Part shown: positions 1-5,934 of the stretch, in pieces | Position numbering within the stretch: position 1 is the stretch's first letter | Layout: the number at the start of each line of letters is the position of its first letter | NCBI GenBank assembly: GCA_030706105.1 | Contig: JAUZPC010000199.1 | Location: 1 to 5,934 of the forward strand | Length of the DNA: 5,934 nucleotides | Direction: 5' to 3' | DNA from: Bacteroidota bacterium | GTDB lineage: Bacteria > Bacteroidota > Ignavibacteria > Ignavibacteriales > Ignavibacteriaceae | Translations under genes and position numbers: made by a program | The notes under the pieces: generated by a model | What the model was told of the DNA's origin: nothing | The model's database searches: none | What the model saw: the letters and a program-made list of their open reading frames with translations, nothing else

Positions 1-146
1 AAAATAATACCGTGAGGGGTGGTAATTGGATTATTTATATAGCCTTCCGGCAATTTTGATGTCTTATTAGTCTGAGAAAAGACTGATATTTGAAGTGCAA
101 TAAATAAAAAGAAGAGAAATTTAACGTTTAGTAACTTAAAAACCAT
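1..146 (-). CDS. N-terminus of an exported protein of unknown function, cut by the left edge
   Basis: Reading the minus strand from the ATG at 146 gives 48 complete codons with no stop before the window edge. Residues 1-9 (MVFKLLNVK) form a basic n-region, residues 10-23 (FLFFLFIALQISVF) a hydrophobic core, and VFS/QT at 24/25 is a good signal peptidase I site, with Gln as the new N-terminus. The mature part begins TNKTSKLPEGYINNPITTPHG, which I do not recognise. There is no lipobox cysteine, so it is probably a periplasmic, outer-membrane or secreted protein rather than a lipoprotein. The start is supported by GGAG seven bases upstream. The upstream ATG at 157-159 is in another frame and stops after seven codons. 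The gene is separated from the PDHc operon by a terminator and an AT-rich spacer, so it is probably its own transcription unit with no implied functional link. The signal peptide is convincing; the function is unknown. Confidence 0.72.
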   Translation of the reverse strand, partial: MVFKLLNVKFLFFLFIALQISVFSQTNKTSKLPEGYINNPITTPHGII

Positions 147-153
147 AATATAA

Positions 154-157
154 CTCC
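154..157 (-). promoter_or_regulatory. Ribosome binding site of the exported-protein gene
   Basis: The minus strand reads GGAG-TTATATT-ATG. This is a core Shine-Dalgarno with a seven-base spacer, and it decides the start at 146. Confidence 0.6.
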
Positions 158-188
158 ATGTGTAATAATCTGTTGTAAGAGTAAATAA

Positions 189-217
189 AATATATTTATT
201 TAATTAATTACAAACAA
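189..217 (-). promoter_or_regulatory. Possible sigma-70-like promoter for the exported-protein gene
   Basis: On the minus strand, TTGTTT (217-212) is followed after exactly 17 bases by TATATT (194-189). The -10 element matches TATAAT at five of six positions; the -35 matches TTGACA at only three of six. Transcription would begin near 182, giving a leader of about 36 nt that contains the GGAG site. The region is almost pure A/T, where such matches arise easily by chance, and the promoter consensus of this organism is unknown. Position fits well; sequence evidence is weak. Confidence 0.3.
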
Positions 218-254
218 TGAAAAGTATTAAGCATTTTTAAATTAAATTTGCAAA

Positions 255-285
255 TAAATGAATTGCAGAGCTGCTTATTCATTTA
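255..285. repeat. Imperfect inverted repeat in the spacer between lpdA and the exported-protein gene
   Basis: The arms TAAATGAAT (255-263) and ATTCATTTA (277-285) are perfect 9 bp complements. The centre can add an inner GCA/TGC stem (265-267 with 272-274) around a four-base loop, leaving a small asymmetric bulge. The outer stem is all A/T except one G-C pair, so it is a weak RNA hairpin. It could be a secondary transcription-end structure, an operator-like dyad upstream of the possible promoter at 189-217, or chance in AT-rich DNA. Confidence 0.35.
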
Positions 286-333
286 ATCCATTTTTGAACA
301 GGTGGCTATGTACCGGAATGATAATTAATTTAA

Positions 334-361
334 ACGGGCAGGTACGTTAAAACCTGCCCGT
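334..361 (-). terminator. Rho-independent terminator of the aceE-aceF-lpdA operon
   Basis: The arms ACGGGCAGGT (334-343) and ACCTGCCCGT (352-361) are perfect 10 bp complements, with seven G-C pairs, around an eight-base loop. The stem begins 10 bases after the lpdA stop codon. On the minus strand the stem is followed by TTTAAATTAATT, a broken but T-rich tract. This is the only strongly GC-rich stem in an otherwise AT-rich spacer. On the plus strand the stem is followed by TAAGTTAAAATTTATTTTTT, so it might also work in the other direction, but no plus-strand gene enters it. Confidence 0.85.
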
Positions 362-371
362 AAGTTAAAAT

Positions 372-1781
372 TTATTTTTTAGGTCTGTAGATGTGCGTAC
401 TTTCGCCAAAGAATACTTCTGCTGCTTCCATAACAGTTTCAGAAAGAGTTGGATGAGGATGAATAGTCAGTTTCAGATCGGTTACATTAGCGCCCATTTC
501 AATTGCCAGAACAGCTTCTGCAATAAGTTCACCTGCTCCGGGACCACAAATGCCCACGCCCAATATTCTTTCAGTATCTGGATCAATAATAATTTTTGTA
601 ACGCCGTCAGATCTGTCTAAGGTTAAAGCACGGCCGGAAGCAGCCCAGGGGAATTTTGCAACTACGTGTTTAACCTCCTGTACTTTGGCTTGCGTTTCCG
701 TTAAACCTGCCCAAGCAATTTCAGGATCTGTAAATACTACGGCAGGAATAGCTTTAGGATCAAAAATTGCTTTATGCCCTGCTATTGCGTCAACTGCCGC
801 CATACCTTCATGAGAGGCTTTATGGGCAAGCATAGGTTCGCCTGCAATATCTCCGATAGCATAAATGTTAGGATCAGCGGTCTGTCTTCTTTCATTTATC
901 TCTATCCATCCGCGCGGAGTAAGTTTAACTTTAGTATTTTCAAGCCCCAGACCTTTTGTTTCAGGCCTTCTTCCGATTGACATAAGAACGTAATCATAAG
1001 ACAGTTCATTTATCTTACCGTCTTTATCCTCAATCTTTACTTTTATCTGTTCGCCTTCTTCTTTAAGTTCAAGAACTTTTGAACTAAGCATTACTTTTTC
1101 AAAAGAAGCATTTATTTTTTTTGAAAGATACATAACCATATCCCTGTCGGCTCCTGGCAGTAAACCAGGCGTCATTTCAACAACAGAAACTCTGGTACCT
1201 AATGAGTTATAAACTGAACCAAGTTCCAGGCCTATATACCCGCCGCCAACAACCAGCATTGATTTTGGAATTTCAGGCAAATCCAATGCGGAAGTAGAGT
1301 TTAACACGCGCCTGCTGTTAATGGCAAGTGAAGGAATATCAGTTATTACAGAACCGGTAGCAACAATAATCTTATCAAACTGCAGTTCTTCTTTTACACC
1401 GTCAGCTTTTTCAAGCAGCAAAGTGGTAGAATCCTTAAAGGATGCAGTAGCTTGTATGTATGTAATTTTTCTCTGCTTTGAAAGGACACCTAAACCGCTT
1501 GTAAGTTTTGTAACAACAGAACTTTTCCAAGCTCTTAATTTATCTATATCAATTTTGGGTTCGCCAAATTCAATACCAAAGTTTTTTGCTTCTTTAGCTT
1601 CATTAACAACCTTAGCAGCATGCAAAAGAGCTTTGGATGGAATACAACCTCTATAAAGGCATACACCGCCGGGATTCTTTTCCCGGTCAATCAATGTTAC
1701 ATTCATACCTAAATCTGCAGCATAAAATGCAGCAGCATAACCGCCGGGTCCGGCACCCAAAACAACTAAATTACCAGCCAT
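372..1781 (-). CDS. lpdA: Dihydrolipoyl dehydrogenase (E3 of pyruvate dehydrogenase complex)
   Basis: This 469-residue FAD flavoprotein, normal length for E3, reoxidises the dihydrolipoyl groups of E2 and passes electrons to NAD+. Visible in order: FAD-binding GAGPGG (residues 9-14); redox-active disulfide C41-LYRG-C46 followed by IPSKALL; ATGS at 141-144; NAD-binding GGGYIGLE (179-186), with Glu202 ending the second strand as expected for NAD rather than NADP; second FAD motif YAIGD (307-311); and the C-terminal dimerisation domain with the acid-base pair His443-Glu448 in HPHPTLSE. Start at 1781 is set by AGGAAG upstream and by the FAD motif beginning at residue 9. It is the last gene of the operon, 36 nt after aceF and 10 nt before the terminator. 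The LYRG insert between the cysteines differs from the LNVG of E. coli E3. Because E3 is shared among 2-oxoacid dehydrogenases and the glycine cleavage system, it may serve those too; the operon points to PDHc as its main partner. Confidence 0.97.
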   Translation of the reverse strand: MAGNLVVLGAGPGGYAAAFYAADLGMNVTLIDREKNPGGVCLYRGCIPSKALLHAAKVVNEAKEAKNFGIEFGEPKIDIDKLRAWKSSVVTKLTSGLGVLSKQRKITYIQATASFKDSTTLLLEKADGVKEELQFDKIIVATGSVITDIPSLAINSRRVLNSTSALDLPEIPKSMLVVGGGYIGLELGSVYNSLGTRVSVVEMTPGLLPGADRDMVMYLSKKINASFEKVMLSSKVLELKEEGEQIKVKIEDKDGKINELSYDYVLMSIGRRPETKGLGLENTKVKLTPRGWIEINERRQTADPNIYAIGDIAGEPMLAHKASHEGMAAVDAIAGHKAIFDPKAIPAVVFTDPEIAWAGLTETQAKVQEVKHVVAKFPWAASGRALTLDRSDGVTKIIIDPDTERILGVGICGPGAGELIAEAVLAIEMGANVTDLKLTIHPHPTLSETVMEAAEVFFGESTHIYRPKK

Positions 1782-1785
1782 AAAA

Positions 1786-1791
1786 CTTCCT
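1786..1791 (-). promoter_or_regulatory. Ribosome binding site of lpdA
   Basis: The minus strand reads AGGAAG-TTTT-ATG, a good Shine-Dalgarno; counting from AGGA, the spacer is six bases. It supports independent initiation of lpdA within the operon message. Confidence 0.65.
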
Positions 1792-1817
1792 AATTTATTT
1801 TAATTTAATATACAAAG

Positions 1818-3488
1818 TTATAAAATAATTCTTAAAGGTTCTTCTAATATTTCGCAAATAAACCTTAAAAATCTTGCAGCATCTGCACCGTCTATAATTC
1901 GATGGTCATAAGACAACGATAATGGCATCATTAATTTTGGTACAAAGGAGTTATCTTTATACACAGGTTCAAAAGTGCCTCTGGAAACCCCAAGTATTGC
2001 CACCTCAGGAGAGTTGACAATAGGAGTAAAGGAAGTACCGCCTATGCCGCCAAGATTAGTAATAGTCATATTTGCACCCTGAAGATCTTCCAGCGCAATC
2101 TTTTTAATACGGGCTTTTTCTGCAAGAGTGTTCAGCTCTGCCGATAGTTCCGTAAGAGTTTTGTTGTTTACATTTTTAAGAACCGGAACAATCAAACCGA
2201 AGTCCGTATCGACAGCAATTCCGATATTAAAATATTTTTTATAAATAATCTCGTGCTTCTCAAGATCAATGCTTGAGTTAAACTGAGGGAATTTTTTAAG
2301 AGCTGCTTCAAGCACTTTTACCAGAATAGTTGTAACTGTAAGCTTAGCCGCAGATTTATCCAGTCTGGAGTTTATTTTTTTTCTAACTTCTTCCAGCTCG
2401 GTAATATCCGCTTTATCATGCTGAGTAACGTGAGGGATTACAGACCAAGCATAAGAGAGATGATCAGCAGTTTTAGCGCGGATGTTATTCATTGGCTGAA
2501 CATCAATTCCGCCATATTTGGAAAAATCAGGAAGTGATTCTTTTTTAATATTCACCATTGAACCCACAGCTCCTATCCCCAATTTTACCTGCTCATGCAG
2601 TTTTTTGGAATAAGCTTTAACGTCATCCATGGAAATACGGCCACCTGGCCCTGAACCGGAGACTTCATTTATATCGACACCAATCTCTCTGGCAATTCGT
2701 CTAACTGAGGGGGCGGCAGGAGCAGAACCCTTTTTTATAGGCGGCTGCTTATCAATTTCTCCCGGTTCAGCCTTTTCTTTTTCACCTTTAACAGGTTTGC
2801 TTTCATCCACGGCTAAGGTTTTTACATCTGTAACTGTTTCAGCGGCTACAGGGCTCTGAACAACGTCAGCCTTTTTTTCCGGTTTTACGGAGACAGATGA
2901 TTCAGCTTTAACAATTACATCTCCAACTTTTACTTTTTCACCAACTTTTGCCATTACTTCTTTTACAACCCCTTCAATTGTAGAGGGCACCTCAATAGTA
3001 GCTTTGTCGGTCTCAATTTCCAATACCGCCTGATCCTTTTCCAAAATATCACCCGGTTTAACCAAAACTACGGCAACCAGAGCATCGGATATATTTTCAC
3101 CCAGTTCAGGTAAAACCATTTCCACTAATCCACCTGACTGCAAAGGAGCAACAACTTCTTTTACGACTTCAGGCTGGGCTGAATCTACAGCGGTCGGCAC
3201 TGATGATGCGGGACTAACTTCCGCGGGAGCATCCTCTTTAATACCGGAATCCGCTGAGTCAAACACGATAATAGCCTGCCCAACTTTTACATCTTCACCG
3301 TTTTTAGCCAATACTTTTTTAACGATTCCTTTAATAGTTGAAGGTACTTCAATAGTTGCCTTATCGGTTTCAATTTCAATCAGTACCTGATCAATTTCAA
3401 CAGAATCGCCTTCCTTAACAAGTACACCAGCAACTTTAGCAGATTCAATGTTTTCGCCTAATTCAGGCAATTTAAATTCTTTATCCAT
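1818..3488 (-). CDS. aceF: Dihydrolipoyllysine-residue acetyltransferase (E2 of pyruvate dehydrogenase complex), two lipoyl domains
   Basis: This is the E2 core of PDHc: it carries lipoyl groups acetylated by E1 and transfers acetyl to CoA. The 556 residues are arranged as lipoyl domain 1 (about 5-77, lipoyl Lys43 in ETDKATIEVPS), a 45-residue Ala/Pro/Ser/Val-rich linker, lipoyl domain 2 (about 124-196, Lys162 in the same motif), a linker of about 60 residues rich in Lys, Glu, Pro and Val, a peripheral-subunit-binding domain (259-293, SVRRIAREIGVDINEV then GSGPGGRI), and the catalytic domain (about 325-556). The catalytic motif SYDHRIIDG holds His529 and Asp533. IPHVTQHDKADITELE resembles E. 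coli AceF, supporting acetyl- rather than succinyltransferase. E. coli AceF has three lipoyl domains; two are common elsewhere. Start at 3488 is supported by AAGGA upstream and by the first lipoyl domain starting immediately. It lies between aceE (39 nt) and lpdA (36 nt). No lipoyl attachment enzyme gene is in the window. Confidence 0.97.
   Translation of the reverse strand: MDKEFKLPELGENIESAKVAGVLVKEGDSVEIDQVLIEIETDKATIEVPSTIKGIVKKVLAKNGEDVKVGQAIIVFDSADSGIKEDAPAEVSPASSVPTAVDSAQPEVVKEVVAPLQSGGLVEMVLPELGENISDALVAVVLVKPGDILEKDQAVLEIETDKATIEVPSTIEGVVKEVMAKVGEKVKVGDVIVKAESSVSVKPEKKADVVQSPVAAETVTDVKTLAVDESKPVKGEKEKAEPGEIDKQPPIKKGSAPAAPSVRRIAREIGVDINEVSGSGPGGRISMDDVKAYSKKLHEQVKLGIGAVGSMVNIKKESLPDFSKYGGIDVQPMNNIRAKTADHLSYAWSVIPHVTQHDKADITELEEVRKKINSRLDKSAAKLTVTTILVKVLEAALKKFPQFNSSIDLEKHEIIYKKYFNIGIAVDTDFGLIVPVLKNVNNKTLTELSAELNTLAEKARIKKIALEDLQGANMTITNLGGIGGTSFTPIVNSPEVAILGVSRGTFEPVYKDNSFVPKLMMPLSLSYDHRIIDGADAARFLRFICEILEEPLRIIL
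2901..3476 (-). repeat. Tandem lipoyl-domain duplication inside aceF
   Basis: Residues 5-77 (3258-3476) and 124-196 (2901-3119) align without gaps at a constant offset of 119 residues, with 48 identical positions of 73 by hand count. The core run from Glu38 to Ile52 is identical to Glu157 to Ile171 (15 residues), yet 9 of these 15 codons differ by synonymous changes. This indicates an old duplication kept by selection on the protein, not a recent DNA repeat or recent gene conversion. Confidence 0.9.
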
Positions 3489-3494
3489 TTGAAA

Positions 3495-3499
3495 TCCTT
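3495..3499 (-). promoter_or_regulatory. Ribosome binding site of aceF
   Basis: The minus strand reads AAGGA-TTTCAA-ATG, a Shine-Dalgarno with a six-base spacer, located in the 39 nt gap after aceE. It fixes the aceF start at 3488. Confidence 0.65.
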
Positions 3500-3527
3500 A
3501 TAATATACTTTTCAATAAAAACCATGC

Positions 3528-5934
3528 TTATGAATTCATCGGATTTTTTTTATCCGGATTTATTTCCAAATCAAGCATTGCTTTTTCCAAAACAGGCTGT
3601 TTAATTTTACCCTGCTTAAACAACTCGCCAAGAACAGCAAGAGTAATGTGCCTGTAATCTACCTCAAAGAAATCTCTTAATTCTTTGCGTGCTTCACTTC
3701 TTCCAAAGCCATCAGTACCGAGAGAAATTAATGGACGAGGCATCCATTTTGCAATAGAATCAGGTAATGTTTTAACATAATCAGAGGCAGCAACATAAAC
3801 ACCCTCTTCTTTTTGCAGCATTTCTGTAACGTAAGGTATTTTGGGTGTCTCCATTGGATGAAGCATATTCCATCTTTCAGCTTCGAGCGCATCTTTCCTC
3901 AGTTCTTTATAACTTGTAACCGACCAGACATCGGCAGATATTTTATATTCATCCTCCAGCAGCTCCTGAGCTTTTACGGCTTCGTTTAAGATTGTACCGC
4001 TTCCAAAAAGATGAGCTTTAACTTTTGTGTTTTTCTTTGAAGATGATTTAAGTTTATACATACCTTTTAATATTCCGTCTTTTGCACCTTCAGGCATAGG
4101 GGGCATTGGATAATTCTCATTCATTACAGTTAAGTAATAAAAGATATTTTCCTGATCTTCATACATCCTTTTAATACCATCCCTTATAATTACAGCAAGT
4201 TCAAACGCATAAGCAGGATCATAAGCAACAAGGTTGGGAACAGGATAAGCTAATAGATGGCTGTTTCCATCCTGATGCTGCAGCCCTTCACCCGCAAGAG
4301 TTGTTCTGCCTGCTGTACCGCCAATTAAAAATCCTTTGCATTGCATGTCTGCTGCTGCCCAAACCAGATCTCCAATTCTCTGCAGCCCAAACATTGAGTA
4401 ATACACAAAGAAAGGAATCATATTCAATCCGTGTGTTGAATATGCAGACCCGGCAGCAATAAATGAAGACATGGACCCTGCTTCAGTAATTCCCTCTTCA
4501 AATATCTGCCCGTTTTTGGCTTCTTTATAATAAAGAAGACTTTGGGCATCTACAGGCTCGTAAAGCTGACCGACATGAGAATAAATACCGACAGATCTGA
4601 ATAATGCTTCCATTCCGAAAGTACGTGCCTCATCAGGAACGATAGGAACAATAAGCTTACCGATTTCTTTATCTTTTAATAATTTTGCCAATATTTTTAC
4701 AAAAGCCATTGTTGAAGAAACTCCTGCTCCTTCAGTACCTCTATAAAACTCCTCAAATATTTCTTCGGGAGGTGTTTTAATCGGTCTTTGATTTGCAGAT
4801 CGTAATGGCAGGAACCCGCCAAGCTTCTTTCTCTGTTCAAGGATATATTTAATTTCCGGACTGTCATCAGATGGCCTGTAGAAAGGAGCTTTAGCCACAT
4901 CATCATCAGAAATAGGTATTCCGAATCGTGTTCTGAATTCCTTAAGTTCATCCTCATTAAGCTTTTTCTGCTGATGCGAAATATTTTTACCTTCACCACT
5001 TTCACCAAGTCCATACCCTTTTATAGTTTTAGCAAGTATAACAGTGGGTTGTCCTTTATGCTCAACCGCCATTTTAAATGCGGCATAAACTTTTTCAGGA
5101 TCGTGGCCGCCGCGTTTCATTTTATGGAGCTGGTCATCGGAAAGATTTTTGGCCATTTCAAGAAGGTCAGGATCAGCGCCAAAGAAATGTTCTCTAAAAT
5201 ACTTGCCTGTTTCAACAGAATATTTTTGATACTGTCCGTCAACAACTTCAGTCATTCTTTTAACCAATTTACCGTCAATATCTTCATCCAATAACGAATC
5301 CCAATCCTCGCCCCAAACAACTTTAATAACATTCCATCCGGCACCCCTAAAAGCGGCTTCAAGTTCCTGAATAATTTTGCCATTCCCTCTAACCGGGCCG
5401 TCAAGTCTTTGAAGATTGCAATTAATAACAAAGATAAGATTATCCAGTTTTTCCCTTGCAGCAAGAGTAATTGCTCCCAGTGCCTCCGGTTCATCAGTTT
5501 CACCATCCCCTAAGAAAGCCCATACTTTATTGTTGGATGGATTTTTGAATCCCCTGTCTTCAAGGTACCTATTAAAGCGTGCCTGGTAAATAGCTATTAA
5601 TGGACCTAAGCCCATAGATACTGTTGGGAACTGCCAGAAATTTGGCATAAGCCACGGATGCGGATATGAAGAAAGTCCGCCATTTGGGTTTAACTCTCTT
5701 CTAAAATTTTCCAATTGCTGAGCCGAGATTCTGCCTTCCAGAAATGCTCTGCTGTAAATACCGGGAGAGGCGTGTCCCTGAAAAAATATTTGGTCGCCAT
5801 CACTTTCCTCTGTCCTTGCTCTAAAGAAATGGTTGAACCCAATTTCCAGCAAAGTAGCAGCAGAAGCATAAGTTGAAATATGTCCGCCTATACCGCTTGA
5901 AGTTTTGTTAGCTTTAACCACCATTGCCATTGCA
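3528..5934 (-). CDS. aceE: Pyruvate dehydrogenase E1 component, homodimeric type, 5' end beyond the window
   Basis: Thiamine diphosphate enzyme that decarboxylates pyruvate and acetylates the E2 lipoyl group. It is the single-chain (homodimeric) type, not split alpha/beta. About 800 residues are visible; the final ATG at 5928-5930 is not the true start, because the frame stays open to the edge and the residues around it (AMAMVVKANK) align with E. coli AceE from about residue 90 (AIMTVLRASK). Some 88-89 residues are therefore missing. Counting from the Met at 5930: His17 and His53 match E. coli His106 and His142; ThDP/Mg motif GDG at 141-143 with NCN at 170-172; mobile-loop His319 in GKNISHQ (His407); Glu483 in ITEAG (Glu571, cofactor activation); and His552 in LQHQDG (His640). 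All are intact. The second His of the E. coli LQHEDGHSH segment is Asn556 here. The C-terminus DKKNPMNS matches E. coli DKVNPRLA in position. It is the first visible gene of the operon; its promoter is outside the window. Confidence 0.97.
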   Translation of the reverse strand, partial: AMAMVVKANKTSSGIGGHISTYASAATLLEIGFNHFFRARTEESDGDQIFFQGHASPGIYSRAFLEGRISAQQLENFRRELNPNGGLSSYPHPWLMPNFWQFPTVSMGLGPLIAIYQARFNRYLEDRGFKNPSNNKVWAFLGDGETDEPEALGAITLAAREKLDNLIFVINCNLQRLDGPVRGNGKIIQELEAAFRGAGWNVIKVVWGEDWDSLLDEDIDGKLVKRMTEVVDGQYQKYSVETGKYFREHFFGADPDLLEMAKNLSDDQLHKMKRGGHDPEKVYAAFKMAVEHKGQPTVILAKTIKGYGLGESGEGKNISHQQKKLNEDELKEFRTRFGIPISDDDVAKAPFYRPSDDSPEIKYILEQRKKLGGFLPLRSANQRPIKTPPEEIFEEFYRGTEGAGVSSTMAFVKILAKLLKDKEIGKLIVPIVPDEARTFGMEALFRSVGIYSHVGQLYEPVDAQSLLYYKEAKNGQIFEEGITEAGSMSSFIAAGSAYSTHGLNMIPFFVYYSMFGLQRIGDLVWAAADMQCKGFLIGGTAGRTTLAGEGLQHQDGNSHLLAYPVPNLVAYDPAYAFELAVIIRDGIKRMYEDQENIFYYLTVMNENYPMPPMPEGAKDGILKGMYKLKSSSKKNTKVKAHLFGSGTILNEAVKAQELLEDEYKISADVWSVTSYKELRKDALEAERWNMLHPMETPKIPYVTEMLQKEEGVYVAASDYVKTLPDSIAKWMPRPLISLGTDGFGRSEARKELRDFFEVDYRHITLAVLGELFKQGKIKQPVLEKAMLDLEINPDKKNPMNS

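Noticed and set aside
208..282. 24-residue minus-strand ORF beginning MNKQLCNSF
   Set aside because: It has no ribosome binding site, lies in the AT-rich spacer and overlaps the possible -35 element. No recognisable features.
259..351. 30-codon plus-strand ORF beginning MNCRAAYSF, ending inside the terminator
   Set aside because: It has no Shine-Dalgarno, overlaps the hairpin at 255-285 and the left arm and loop of the terminator, and has no protein-like features. Best explained as chance.
1321..1656. 111-codon plus-strand ORF, together with other plus-strand ORFs at 393-620, 550-813, 774-980, 2629-2859 and 4974-5294
   Set aside because: All lie wholly antisense to lpdA, aceF or aceE, whose frames carry full catalytic motifs. 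None resembles a known protein.
1782..1817. A break in the operon between aceF and lpdA
   Set aside because: The 36 nt gap is AT-rich with the lpdA ribosome binding site and no hairpin. Gene order and spacing fit one operon.
1818..3488. E2 of a 2-oxoglutarate or branched-chain dehydrogenase rather than pyruvate dehydrogenase
   Set aside because: The partner E1 is a homodimeric AceE with pyruvate-type motifs, and the E2 catalytic domain resembles AceF (IPHVTQHDKADITELE, DHRIIDGADAARF). SucB-type proteins usually have one lipoyl domain.
3489..3527. A separate promoter or terminator between aceE and aceF
   Set aside because: The 39 nt gap holds only the aceF ribosome binding site; no GC-rich stem with a T tract is present, so the genes are taken as cotranscribed.
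4697..5506. Minus-strand ORFs of 105 and 84 codons (4697-5014 and 5252-5506) inside aceE
   Set aside because: They are out-of-frame readings of aceE. The aceE frame is continuous here and contains the NCN cofactor motif and mobile-loop histidine.
1..5934. CRISPR arrays, tRNA or rRNA genes, insertion sequences, toxin-antitoxin or defence genes
   Set aside because: No direct-repeat arrays, no tRNA-like or rRNA-like sequence, no transposase motifs or terminal repeats. Nearly all of the window is accounted for by the PDHc genes.

Overview
The window holds most of a pyruvate dehydrogenase complex (PDHc) operon, read entirely on the minus strand (right to left). It contains aceE (E1, cut by the right edge), aceF (E2, with two lipoyl domains) and lpdA (E3), followed by an intrinsic terminator. 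A separate minus-strand gene starts in the leftmost 146 bases. It encodes a protein with a clear signal peptide and is cut by the left edge. All plus-strand open frames and the short extra minus-strand frames over these genes are shadows of the real genes.

Organism: the DNA is AT-rich, all three complete gene ends use TAA, and the exported protein has a predicted Phe-Ser/Gln cleavage site of the kind common in Bacteroidota and relatives. Every visible gene start has a plausible purine-rich Shine-Dalgarno sequence (GGAG, AGGAAG, AAGGA). That is less typical of Bacteroidota proper and would fit a related lineage such as Ignavibacteriota or another member of that superphylum. This placement is inference; the family-level calls for the three enzymes do not depend on it.

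Layout: 3528-5934 aceE (about 88-89 N-terminal residues lie beyond the edge); 39 nt gap; 1818-3488 aceF; 36 nt gap; 372-1781 lpdA; terminator hairpin at 334-361; then an AT-rich spacer of under 200 bp with a possible promoter and an imperfect hairpin; 1-146 start of the exported-protein gene. The promoter driving aceE lies outside the window.

Together, E1 decarboxylates pyruvate on thiamine diphosphate and acetylates the lipoyl groups of E2. E2 transfers the acetyl group to CoA, and E3 reoxidises the lipoyl groups with FAD and NAD+. The net result is acetyl-CoA, CO2 and NADH. The catalytic residues that can be checked are present in all three. This is a conventional housekeeping operon. I do not see an undescribed system here, and the findings below are modest: an A8 run at the aceE 3' end with an open -1 frame running into aceF, a few residue substitutions, and the edge-truncated exported protein.
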